A stretch of 52,772 nucleotides of DNA. It comes from an uncultured Selenomonadales bacterium. GTDB taxonomy: Bacteria; Bacillota; Negativicutes; Selenomonadales; Selenomonadaceae. The DNA lies in contig CALDHY010000095.1 of NCBI GenBank assembly GCA_937901445.1, positions 1 through 52,772 of the forward strand. The letters run 5' to 3'. A program made the position numbers and the translations under genes. How positions within the stretch are numbered: the first letter of the stretch is position 1; each line of letters opens with the position of its first letter. This document shows, in pieces, positions 8,572 to 15,796 of this stretch. The notes under the pieces were generated by a model, which was not told the DNA's origin, did no database searches, and saw nothing but the letters and a program-made list of their open reading frames with translations.

Positions 8572-9957
8572 ATGGCTAAACCGTTACAGATAATGGAAAC
8601 AGTCCTGCGCGATGGTCATCAATCACTTTGTGCAACTCGTATGCGTTACCGTCAAATGGAACCAATGCTTGCAAGTCTTGATAAAATTGGTTACAAGGCG
8701 TTGGAAGCATGGGGCGGCGCAACTTTTGATACTTGTTTGAGATTTTTGGACGAAGATCCATGGGAACGCCTCGACAAACTTAAAGCTAACTTAAAAACTC
8801 CAATTCAAATGCTCTTGCGTGGGCAGAATCTTTTGGGCTATAATCACTATTCAAACGACGTTGTAGAAAAATTTGTACAGCACGCCTCAAAACACGGTAT
8901 AGGCGTTTTCAGAATTTTTGACGCACTCAATGACGTTAGAAATTTGCGCGTTGCAATTAAAGCCGCGCTTGAATGCCCTGAAAAACCTGAAGTTCAAGGT
9001 TGCTTAGTCTACACAATCAGCCCCGTACATACAAATGAAATGTTCGTCGAACTTGCTAAACAACTTCAAGAAATGGGCTGTCATTCAGTTTGTATTAAAG
9101 ATATGTCCGGCTTGCTTGCCCCTTACGCCGCTGATGATCTGGTTAGAAAATTAAAAGCCGCGCTTGATATTCCGGTTGAACTGCACACGCACTGCACAAG
9201 CGGCTTTGGACACGCCACATATTTAAAAGCGATTGAAGCGGGCGTTGATATTGTTGACTGCGCACTTTCGCCTTTTTCCTGCGATACTTCGCAACCTTGC
9301 ACTGAAACAATCGTTGCAATGTTGAAAGGCACCGAACGCGATACAGGCTTGGATCGTCAAGCTATGACGCCTATTGCAAAACATTTCTTGGGCGTCAAGG
9401 CTGAACTTATCAAAGAATTTGGACTCAAGGGCTATTTCGATGTCAACGTTAATGTTTTGGACTTCCAAATTCCCGGCGGTATGTTGTCTAACCTTGCCAA
9501 CCAACTCAAAGAAGCCGGTATGGAAGATAAATATCAAGACTTACTTGACGAAATGCCGAAAGTTCGCGCAGATGCAGGTTATCCGCCGCTTGTTACGCCG
9601 TCAAGTCAAATTGTCGGTACAATGGCAACTTTCAACGTTATGACGGGCGAACGCTATAAAATGGTTCCAAATGAATTTAAAGATATGGTACGCGGCAAAT
9701 TCGGCAGAACGCCCGTACCTGTTGACAGAAATTTCATTATTAACACTCTCGGTATTCCTGAAGATCAGATTATTGAAGATTGCTCGGTTGAAGATGCTAA
9801 GGCTGAAACTTTTGCACAATTCAAAGACGAACTCATTAACAAAGGCTTCTTGAATCCAACTGATGAAGACGTTTTAAGCTACGCGCTCTTCCCGCAAGTT
9901 GCAGAAGAATTTTTCAAAAAACACTACGCCAAAATCAGCGCGTATAAACGCCAATAA
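8572..9957 (+). CDS. Pyruvate/oxaloacetate carboxyltransferase subunit without biotin domain
   Basis: 461 residues, start ATG after AAGGAGAG. It belongs to the family of PycB, OadA and transcarboxylase 5S, which move CO2 between carboxybiotin and pyruvate/oxaloacetate. METVLRDGHQSLCATRMR holds the metal-binding Asp, CIKDMSG the Lys that is carbamylated in the family, and LHTHCTSGFGHATY the two metal-binding His. The PYC/OAD region follows, and the protein ends at KISAYKRQ with no MKM biotinylation motif. A separate biotin carrier must be encoded elsewhere. Whether it acts as decarboxylase alpha subunit, pyruvate carboxylase B or 5S cannot be told from this window. Preceded by a perfect promoter and followed by a terminator, so monocistronic. 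Confidence 0.92.
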   Translation: MAKPLQIMETVLRDGHQSLCATRMRYRQMEPMLASLDKIGYKALEAWGGATFDTCLRFLDEDPWERLDKLKANLKTPIQMLLRGQNLLGYNHYSNDVVEKFVQHASKHGIGVFRIFDALNDVRNLRVAIKAALECPEKPEVQGCLVYTISPVHTNEMFVELAKQLQEMGCHSVCIKDMSGLLAPYAADDLVRKLKAALDIPVELHTHCTSGFGHATYLKAIEAGVDIVDCALSPFSCDTSQPCTETIVAMLKGTERDTGLDRQAMTPIAKHFLGVKAELIKEFGLKGYFDVNVNVLDFQIPGGMLSNLANQLKEAGMEDKYQDLLDEMPKVRADAGYPPLVTPSSQIVGTMATFNVMTGERYKMVPNEFKDMVRGKFGRTPVPVDRNFIINTLGIPEDQIIEDCSVEDAKAETFAQFKDELINKGFLNPTDEDVLSYALFPQVAEEFFKKHYAKISAYKRQ

Positions 9958-10022
9958 CTTAGGAGCAAATTTTCTTGCTCATCAAATTTGCAGGGTACGT
10001 GTTAAATAAATATATAAAAAAT

Positions 10023-10052
10023 CTCCCGTTACGAATTGTGGCGGGAGTTTTT
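10023..10052 (+). terminator. Intrinsic terminator after the carboxyltransferase gene
   Basis: CTCCCGTTAC (10023-10032) pairs with GTGGCGGGAG (10038-10047), loop GAATT, followed by five T. Ten base pairs including two G-U. Confidence 0.85.
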
Positions 10053-10066
10053 AGTTTGAAAATTTT

Positions 10067-10423
10067 TTAGGATTTTTTGTAAGTCATAGCCGAATGAAAG
10101 TAAAGTGTTTGCATAGGTTTATTGGCTACAGGCTGATAACCGAACGCCCGCAAAATTGTTTTTTGCATTCTGCCTATCAGTTGACAGTTGCGCGGCTCGT
10201 CAAGGCGAAAAGTTGTTGTATCTCTATTATCTTCAAAAAAATTTTCAATTTGGTCTACGCTCGCAAGCAACGCCGGTTGTCCCGCTTCAGTAAGTTCAAT
10301 CGCTTTTGAAATATTGGCGTCGTCATTCAGCATATCAAAAATTTTTCTTGCGTCAGGATTGTTCACAAGTTCATGCCCGATAAATTTTTCCTGAACAAAA
10401 TCTTCAAAGGTTGCTTTCGGCAT
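10067..10423 (-). CDS. Small protein of unknown function
   Basis: 118 residues from the ATG at 10423, chosen because GGGAGGT lies 6 bases upstream; a longer TTG start would swallow that ribosome site. No signal peptide, membrane segment or known motif. It is mostly helical and acidic in the first two thirds (MPKATFEDFVQEKFIGHELV), ending in a basic, aromatic tail (LYFHSAMTYKKS). A cytoplasmic location is likely. It is convergent with the carboxyltransferase gene and lies downstream of the FeoB-associated gene, from which it is separated by a terminator. I do not recognise the family. Confidence 0.7.
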   Translation of the reverse strand: MPKATFEDFVQEKFIGHELVNNPDARKIFDMLNDDANISKAIELTEAGQPALLASVDQIENFFEDNRDTTTFRLDEPRNCQLIGRMQKTILRAFGYQPVANKPMQTLYFHSAMTYKKS

Positions 10424-10496
10424 TTCAATACCTCCCAAAAATTTAAATCTTCAATGATTATAACTTTAGTAATGCAGTTTTCGCAAGTCATACCGC

Positions 10497-10530
10497 AAAA
10501 AAAATAGAGCTAAGAAAATTCCTTAGCTCC
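10497..10530 (-). terminator. Intrinsic terminator built into heptamer repeat H2
   Basis: On the minus strand a perfect 8-bp stem GAGCTAAG/CTTAGCTC (10522-10529 with 10507-10514), 7-base loop, is followed by TATTTTTTTT. It serves the gene at 10551-10970. The adjoining sequence to 10555 is degenerate heptamer units (CTAAGGA, TTAGGAG, CTAAAGG). Confidence 0.85.
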
Positions 10531-10555
10531 TAATCCTTAGCCTTTAGTCTTTAAA
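10507..10555. repeat. Heptamer-type repeat H2
   Basis: Minus-strand units of about 7 bases (AGACTAA, AGGCTAA, GGATTAG, GAGCTAA) begin right after the TAA of the FeoB-associated gene and merge with the terminator stem. It has the same composition as the other heptamer sites in the window. Confidence 0.65.
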
Positions 10556-10970
10556 TTGTAACCGCGCCCGCGTGATAACCGGCTTTATTTATTGCATCGC
10601 GCAGAACTTCAGCCGAAATATTTTTTGTTAAGCCGACCTGTGCAGATTGTTTTTCAAGACTTGCCGCCGCAATTTTTACGCCGTCAACTTTTTCCAGCGC
10701 GCGTATCACTTTAAAAACGCAATTATCGCAAGTCATACCGTCAACATCTATTGTTTTGTGCAGTTCCAATTTTTCAATCTGCTCAACGCGGTTTTTATAA
10801 TTCGTGTCAATCGCCTTTTTCATCGGGCAACCGTTACAACCACTGCTACAACTACTGCCGCCGCTGTCACAGCAAGCCGCCTCGCCTTTGAAAAAGGCCT
10901 TGTACATAATTCTTAAAGCATTGGCGAACAACGCCGCTATTACTATTCCCAAAATTATTGTTGCTGTCAT
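10551..10970 (-). CDS. FeoB-associated Cys-rich membrane protein fused to an HMA domain
   Basis: 139 residues, ATG with TAGGAG upstream. Residues 2-24 form one membrane helix (TATIILGIVIAALFANALRI). A Cys-rich segment at about 33-49 (CCDSGGSSCSSGCNGCP) resembles the small Cys-rich proteins encoded next to FeoB. Residues 70-139 are a heavy-metal-associated domain with the metal motif MTCDNCVFKVIRAL. It probably binds or hands over a metal at the membrane. The gene has its own transcription unit, 2.5 kb from feoB on the same strand, with other genes between. The two-domain fusion is unusual; the metal (Fe or Cu) cannot be decided. Confidence 0.85.
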   Translation of the reverse strand: MTATIILGIVIAALFANALRIMYKAFFKGEAACCDSGGSSCSSGCNGCPMKKAIDTNYKNRVEQIEKLELHKTIDVDGMTCDNCVFKVIRALEKVDGVKIAAASLEKQSAQVGLTKNISAEVLRDAINKAGYHAGAVTI

Positions 10971-11003
10971 TTTTAATCACTCCTATTTTTATTATAAATC
11001 CGC

Positions 11004-11030
11004 TGTCAACGGTAAAATATATGTTTGACA
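11004..11030. promoter_or_regulatory. Inverted repeat in the divergent promoter region, candidate MarR operator
   Basis: TGTCAAC (11004-11010) and GTTTGACA (11023-11030) face each other across 12 bases and overlap the -35 box of the MarR gene. A MarR regulator often binds its own promoter at such a site; this is inference. Confidence 0.45.
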
Positions 11031-11053
11031 AAAGTACATACAGGGACTAAAAT
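11025..11053 (+). promoter_or_regulatory. Promoter of the MarR / dehydrogenase / aldo-keto reductase unit
   Basis: TTGACA at 11025-11030 and TAAAAT at 11048-11053, spacer 17 bases, about 25 bases before the MarR start codon. Confidence 0.8.
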
Positions 11054-11076
11054 ATTTTTGTAAGGAGGCTGATAAA

Positions 11077-11505
11077 TTGGAAGAAAATTTTTTAGAAATT
11101 ACTGAAATGCTCGGAAAAATCAATGGTTGCTATGAAGAATGGTTTCAAAAAAGCGGCGCAAATTTTTTTCAAGTTCAAGTGGCTTTTTCAATAATCGCCG
11201 GTGCAACGACGCAGGACGAAATTTGCAAAAAATTTAAAATGCCTAAACAAACAGTCAACAAAGTTATCAAAGATTTTCAACGCAATAATTATTTGACGCT
11301 TGAAACCGAAGAAATTGACAGCCGCCGAAAAAAAATTTTACTTACCGAAAGTGGCAAAGATTTTATCGAAAAAATTTCTGAACCGCTGATAAATTTTGAC
11401 AGGAAAGTTTTTAACAGAATCGGCAAAAGAAATTTTCAAAAACTTTTAGCGGGAATGACGGCTTATGAAAAAGCCCTGCGCGAAGAATTGGAGGTTATGA
11501 AATGA
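11077..11505 (+). CDS. MarR-family transcriptional regulator
   Basis: 142 residues, TTG start with TAAGGAGG 8 bases upstream. Winged-helix DNA-binding fold: the helix-turn-helix is TTQDEICKKFKMPKQTVNKV (about residues 47-66), and the wing is LTLETEEIDSRRKKILLTESG, carrying the D-x-R-x-K-x-I-x-LT hallmark of the family. Flanking helices would form the dimer. It overlaps the following dehydrogenase gene by four bases (ATGA), so the two are translationally coupled. It probably represses its own unit and releases on a small phenolic, aldehyde or oxidant; the ligand is unknown. Confidence 0.9.
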   Translation: MEENFLEITEMLGKINGCYEEWFQKSGANFFQVQVAFSIIAGATTQDEICKKFKMPKQTVNKVIKDFQRNNYLTLETEEIDSRRKKILLTESGKDFIEKISEPLINFDRKVFNRIGKRNFQKLLAGMTAYEKALREELEVMK

Positions 11506-12590
11506 AAAAACTTTTTTTAATTGCGTTTCTGATTGTATTTGCAAATTTTTCTTCAGCACTTGCGGCGGAAACTGCTTGGGGATTGGCGGCAAGTGCCGTA
11601 CATGAGCCGCTTAAACCTTATAAATTTGATTTAAAGGAACTCGACGAAAAAGATATTCAGATTGAAATTTTGTACGCCGGAGTTTGCCATTCTGATATTC
11701 ATCTTGTAAACGACGAACACGGGGCGATTGTCGAATATCCCTACGTTCCCGGTCATGAAATTGTCGGCAGAGTTTCAAAAATCGGCAAAAATGAAAAGCG
11801 TTTCAAAGTCGGCGATATTGTAGGCGTGGGCAGTATTTTAAATTCCTGCGGCGTCTGCGAATTTTGCAAAAATAATCTGGAGCAATACTGCATTGAAGGC
11901 GCAGAATGGACGGGCGGCGGCTACGCTACAAAAATTATTGTGAATGAAAAATTCGCCGTTCCAATTCCAAAAAATATCCCTGTCGAAAGTGTCGCTCCTT
12001 TAATGTGCGCCGGAATTACGGTTTATTCGCCGCTGAAACAACTCGGTATCAAAAAAGGCGATAAAGTTGCAGTTGCCGGAATGGGCGGATTAGGTCATTT
12101 GGCGGTACAATATGCAAAGGCTATGGGCGCAGATGTTACAGTTTTTGAAGTTACTGACGAAAAAATTTCTGACGCCCAAAAATTCGGCGCGGTTGATTAT
12201 TTAAACACTAAAAAGAATCCTCAAGCATTTGAAAATTATCAAAATAAATTCGACGCCATTATTTGCACAATCCCCTTAAAATTTGAGTTGCAACCGTACA
12301 TTGACACTTTGAAAAGTTTGGGTACTATCGTAATTTTGGGAATGCCTCCTCTCGGCGAAAATATTTTTAATTTCGACAGCCACATTTTGACTTCCGGCGG
12401 CAAAAGAATTATCGGCTCTTCTATTGGCGGAATGGCTGAAACTGAAGAAATGGTAAATTTTTCAGCCAAACACAAAATTTTTCCGGCGGTAGAAATAATT
12501 TCTGCCGATAAAATTAACGAGGCTTTTCAAAAAGTTAAATTCGGTGAAGTGAAATTTCGCTACGTTATCGACGCAAAAACCATTAAATAA
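11502..12590 (+). CDS. Zinc-dependent alcohol dehydrogenase with an export signal
   Basis: 362 residues. Medium-chain dehydrogenase of the cinnamyl-alcohol/YahK type, which reduces aldehydes with NAD(P)H. Catalytic zinc ligands are in GVCHSDIH and PGHEIVG, with Cys in APLMCAGITVYSP. The four-Cys structural zinc site is SCGVCEFCKNNLEQYC. The Rossmann motif is GMGGLGHLAVQYAKAMGADV. Oddly, residues 1-22 (MKKLFLIAFLIVFANFSSAL) form a textbook signal peptide ending at ALA-AET, joined to the dehydrogenase with little linker. The ATG at 11502 overlaps the MarR stop, and no later start would keep the full fold. A periplasmic NAD(P)-enzyme is hard to explain; it may stay anchored or be loaded with cofactor before export. 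Confidence 0.9.
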   Translation: MKKLFLIAFLIVFANFSSALAAETAWGLAASAVHEPLKPYKFDLKELDEKDIQIEILYAGVCHSDIHLVNDEHGAIVEYPYVPGHEIVGRVSKIGKNEKRFKVGDIVGVGSILNSCGVCEFCKNNLEQYCIEGAEWTGGGYATKIIVNEKFAVPIPKNIPVESVAPLMCAGITVYSPLKQLGIKKGDKVAVAGMGGLGHLAVQYAKAMGADVTVFEVTDEKISDAQKFGAVDYLNTKKNPQAFENYQNKFDAIICTIPLKFELQPYIDTLKSLGTIVILGMPPLGENIFNFDSHILTSGGKRIIGSSIGGMAETEEMVNFSAKHKIFPAVEIISADKINEAFQKVKFGEVKFRYVIDAKTIK

Positions 12591-12611
12591 TTTGAAAGGG
12601 GAAAAATTTTT

Positions 12612-13448
12612 ATGGAATTTTTTACACTTAACAACGGGGTTAAAATGCCGGCGATAGGTTTCGGCGTTTTTCAAATTCCGGAAGATATTTGCGAAAAATG
12701 CGTACTTGATGCGCTGGAAGTCGGCTACAGACTTATAGACACGGCGCAAGCTTACTACAATGAAGAGGCAGTCGGCAGAGCCATTGCAAAAACTTCGGTG
12801 CCGCGTGAAGAAATTTTTTTAACTACAAAAGTTTGGGTAACCGAATACACCTACGAAAAAGCCAAAAAATCTGTCCTTGAGTCTATGAAAAAATTGCAAA
12901 CAGATTATTTGGACTTGGTTTTAATTCATCAGCCGCTTTCAGATTATTATTCGGCGTGGCACGCGCTTGAAGATTTATACAAAGATAAAAAACTTCGTGC
13001 AATAGGAATTTCAAATTTTTCAGCTGAAAGAATGGCGGACTTGGCAACTTTCAATGAAATTGTTCCTGCAGTCAATCAAGTTGAAACGCATTTATTTTTT
13101 CAACAACAATTTTTGCATGAGTGGATGGAAAAATTCAAAATTCAGCATGAGGCGTGGGAACCACTCGGACAACACAGAATCGGCGAAGTTACAAAAAATC
13201 CCGTCTTAATGCAACTTGCAGAAAAATATTCAAAGACGCCTACCCAAATTTTTTTGCATTTTAATTTCCAGCGCGGAATAATTTCAATTCCAAAATCTGT
13301 AAAAAAATTGCGAATGGAAGAAAACATTTCAATTTTCGACTTTGAATTAACTGCAGACGAAATAAATTCAATTCGCACATTCGACGAAAATAAATCTTTA
13401 TGGGCGGCTTATGATAACCCCGAAATTGTAAAAATGGCTATGTCATAA
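12612..13448 (+). CDS. Aldo/keto reductase
   Basis: 278 residues, ATG after GAAAGGGG. NADPH-dependent reductase with a TIM-barrel fold. The tetrad is visible: Asp and Tyr in DTAQAYYNEE, Lys in TTKVWV, His in LVLIHQP. The cofactor loop is IPKSVKKLRMEENISIFDF. It lies 21 bases after the dehydrogenase in the MarR unit and ends at a terminator. The unit looks like an aldehyde/carbonyl detoxification set, with one member exported and this one cytoplasmic. The substrate is not predictable from sequence. Trp replaces the usual Tyr in the segment EAWEPLGQ, where relatives have YSPLG. Confidence 0.92.
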   Translation: MEFFTLNNGVKMPAIGFGVFQIPEDICEKCVLDALEVGYRLIDTAQAYYNEEAVGRAIAKTSVPREEIFLTTKVWVTEYTYEKAKKSVLESMKKLQTDYLDLVLIHQPLSDYYSAWHALEDLYKDKKLRAIGISNFSAERMADLATFNEIVPAVNQVETHLFFQQQFLHEWMEKFKIQHEAWEPLGQHRIGEVTKNPVLMQLAEKYSKTPTQIFLHFNFQRGIISIPKSVKKLRMEENISIFDFELTADEINSIRTFDENKSLWAAYDNPEIVKMAMS

Positions 13449-13468
13449 AAATTTTTAAGTTAAAATTA

Positions 13469-13504
13469 GCGGCTGATGTCCTGTTTTGGAGTCAACCGCC
13501 TTTT
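13469..13504 (+). terminator. Intrinsic terminator after the aldo/keto reductase gene
   Basis: GCGGCTGATGTCC (13469-13481) pairs imperfectly with GGAGTCAACCGC, ending in CC at 13500 and TTTT. About 11 of 13 pairs form. Confidence 0.65.
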
Positions 13505-13519
13505 AGTTTTCAGTAGCAA

Positions 13520-15421
13520 TTATTCAAAGCCGAGCAACCTTCCGACTTGATAAACCAACATTGACGCAATCCACGCAACCGCGCAGGTGTAAACAAATGC
13601 AAAGCCCATCCATTTCCAACTTTGCGCCTCTTTTTTAATTGTACCGAGTGCAGTTACGCACGGGCTGTAAAGTTGAGTGAATACCATAAACGCCAACGCC
13701 GCCAATGGTGTAAACGCTGTAGCCATTGAAGTTGTCATCAAAACTTCAGAAGTACCTTCAGCGTCATCAGTATCAACTGCATCTTCGTCCGCGCCGTACA
13801 ATACGCCGATTGTTGAAACAACCGCCTCTTTAGCCATTACGCCGGTTACTATTGCCGCGCCCGCTTCCCAAGTATCAAAGCCTTGCGGTGCAAAAAGTAC
13901 TGAAGTTGCAGAACCTATCGACGCCAAATAACTTTCATTCATATCATCAGTCATACCTTCGGAATTGAAACTGCAAAGGAACCAAATAACAACCGTCATT
14001 GCAAAAATAATCGTACCGGCTTTAATAATGTAGCCTTTGCCTTTGTCCCACGTTTCAAGTAAAACAGTTTTAATATCCGGCAAACGATACGGCGGCAATT
14101 CAAGCAGGAATGTTGATTGATTTTCATTGAAAACCGTATGACCCAAAATTTTCGCCATTAAAATTGCAACCGCCAAGCCCAAAACGTACATTACAAAAAC
14201 TAGATCGCCCGCGTTGTCAGGGAAAAACATTACTGCGAAAAGTGCGATAATTGGAACTTTCGCACTGCAAGTTAAAAACGGTGTGATTAAAATTGAAATC
14301 ATTCTGTCTTTGTGAGTGTCAAGTGCACGCGCACCCATAATTGCCGGAACGCCGCAACCGTAACCCATAATCAGCGGCATAATACTTTTACCGGTTAAAC
14401 CTGCGCGACGCATAATTGGATCCATTACGAAGGCAACACGCGCCATATATCCCGTACCGTCCAGAAAACTTAAAATTAAAAACAGTGTAAAAATCAGCGG
14501 TACAAAACTTAAAACCGCGCCGACGCCCACAATAACGCCATCTGCTACCAACGCTTGCATCCAATCTGCAACGCCCGCCGCCGCCATTGCTTCAGCCGCC
14601 GCCGGTGCTACAGTTTCTTCAAACCATTCGCCGAGCATATCTGCGAGCGGCTGCCCTATCCACTCAAACGCAATTTGAAACATAAGGTAAAACGCCGCAA
14701 CCATTATCACAAGCGAAGTTACACCGTTTGCCAAATATTTATCAAGTTTATCTGTAAGTGAAGGACTTGCCGCGCTGACTGTTACAGCCTCCGCCATAAC
14801 TTTATCAATAAAATCATAGCGCGCAGTTATAATTTCTTCGTCAATTTTTTCCGGCGATTGTCCGCTTGCTTTTATTGCGTTAATTTTGTCAATGTGTTGT
14901 TTAAAAATTTCGCTCGGCTGATAATTCGCCATTCGTGTATTTGTGAAAACGTCCAACAGCACGCGCACGCTTTTATTACTGCGTCCGACCGTATTTGTAA
15001 CGGGCATTCCGAACATTTTTTCAAGTTTATGTTCGTCAATTTTAATCCCGTGACGCGCCGCCTCGTCCATCATATTTAAATTTATAATCAGCGGTATTCC
15101 CTGCTCCATAAGTTGAACAGTCAAAAATAAATTGCGGGAAATGTTTGAGGCGTCAATAATATTCACGACAATATCAGGTTTATTTTCGGCGAAATAATCG
15201 CTGACAACTTTTTCTTCCTGCGAACGTGCATTGATTGAATAAGTGCCGGGTAAATCGACCACTGAAAATTTTCTGTCTTTGTATTCGACAACGCCAACTT
15301 TTTTATCGACTGTAACGCCGGGCCAGTTGCCGATTTTTTGGCGTGCGCCGGTAAGTTCATTAAAAATTGTAGATTTACCGGTATTGGGGTTGCCGGTTAA
15401 AGCCACTGAAATTGCAGACAT
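13520..15421 (-). CDS. feoB: Ferrous iron transporter FeoB
   Basis: 633 residues, slightly short for FeoB. It imports Fe(II) across the inner membrane. The N-terminal G-protein domain has G1 GNPNTGKST (about residue 10), G3 DLPGTYSI and G4 NLNMMD. A helical GDI-like linker follows to about residue 215. The rest is membrane: gate motifs with conserved Cys (GYGCGVPAIMGARAL, ITPFLTCSAKVPII) and a C-terminal membrane block ending QVGRLLGFE. ATG after AAGGGAG. It is 12 bases downstream of feoA and co-transcribed. Confidence 0.96.
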   Translation of the reverse strand: MSAISVALTGNPNTGKSTIFNELTGARQKIGNWPGVTVDKKVGVVEYKDRKFSVVDLPGTYSINARSQEEKVVSDYFAENKPDIVVNIIDASNISRNLFLTVQLMEQGIPLIINLNMMDEAARHGIKIDEHKLEKMFGMPVTNTVGRSNKSVRVLLDVFTNTRMANYQPSEIFKQHIDKINAIKASGQSPEKIDEEIITARYDFIDKVMAEAVTVSAASPSLTDKLDKYLANGVTSLVIMVAAFYLMFQIAFEWIGQPLADMLGEWFEETVAPAAAEAMAAAGVADWMQALVADGVIVGVGAVLSFVPLIFTLFLILSFLDGTGYMARVAFVMDPIMRRAGLTGKSIMPLIMGYGCGVPAIMGARALDTHKDRMISILITPFLTCSAKVPIIALFAVMFFPDNAGDLVFVMYVLGLAVAILMAKILGHTVFNENQSTFLLELPPYRLPDIKTVLLETWDKGKGYIIKAGTIIFAMTVVIWFLCSFNSEGMTDDMNESYLASIGSATSVLFAPQGFDTWEAGAAIVTGVMAKEAVVSTIGVLYGADEDAVDTDDAEGTSEVLMTTSMATAFTPLAALAFMVFTQLYSPCVTALGTIKKEAQSWKWMGFAFVYTCAVAWIASMLVYQVGRLLGFE

Positions 15422-15433
15422 TTTATCACTCCC

Positions 15434-15655
15434 TTAAATTGCTGTAACTTGAATGTGCGCCGCGTCATCCTTACGCATTGCCAAATTGTAAGAGCGAAGG
15501 CGAATAGCTATTGGGTCTCCCATTGGCGCAGAATTTAAAATTTCAACTTTCGTACCGGGGATTAAGCCCATAGTCATTAAGCGTTGCTTTAACGGCGATT
15601 CTTTTACTTCGTCAATTCTTACCGTCATTCCGGCGGTTGTATCTTTCAATGTCAT
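15434..15655 (-). CDS. feoA: FeoA protein
   Basis: 73 residues. A small cytoplasmic SH3-like partner of FeoB. It shows the family pattern: SPLKQRLMTMGLIPGTKVEI, then GDPIAIRLRSYNLAMRKDDA. First gene of the feoAB unit, preceded by a promoter at 15706-15734. The ribosome site (GGTGA) is weak compared with neighbouring genes. It probably modulates the FeoB G domain. Confidence 0.95.
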   Translation of the reverse strand: MTLKDTTAGMTVRIDEVKESPLKQRLMTMGLIPGTKVEILNSAPMGDPIAIRLRSYNLAMRKDDAAHIQVTAI

Positions 15656-15705
15656 TTTATCACCAACTTTAAAAAATTTTAATTTAAATATAATTTCATT
15701 TGAGA

Positions 15706-15734
15706 ATTATAACAGACTTAAAAAATATTATCAA
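15706..15734 (-). promoter_or_regulatory. feoAB promoter
   Basis: On the minus strand TTGATA (15729-15734) and TATAAT (15706-15711) with a 17-base spacer. Iron control by Fur would be expected, but I see no good match to a Fur box, only a half-site-like TGAGAAT on the plus strand. Confidence 0.75.
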
Positions 15735-15757
15735 TTAGTTTTTGAAAAAATTTTGTT

Positions 15758-15784
15758 GCAAAAAAAATCCCGCCTTTCGACGGG
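15758..15784 (-). terminator. Intrinsic terminator after sbcC
   Basis: On the minus strand CCCGTC (15784-15779) pairs with GGCGGG (15774-15769) around a GAAA tetraloop, followed by ATTTTTTT. Confidence 0.75.
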
Positions 15785-15796
15785 TAAAAAAAATTT

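Noticed and set aside
9961..9990. Hairpin GAGCAA/TTGCTC as the carboxyltransferase terminator
   Set aside because: It has no T-run; the stem at 10023-10047 with a T-run is the better candidate.
15656..15740. Fur box upstream of feoA
   Set aside because: Only half-site resemblance (TGAGAAT); the other half does not match, so no operator is claimed.
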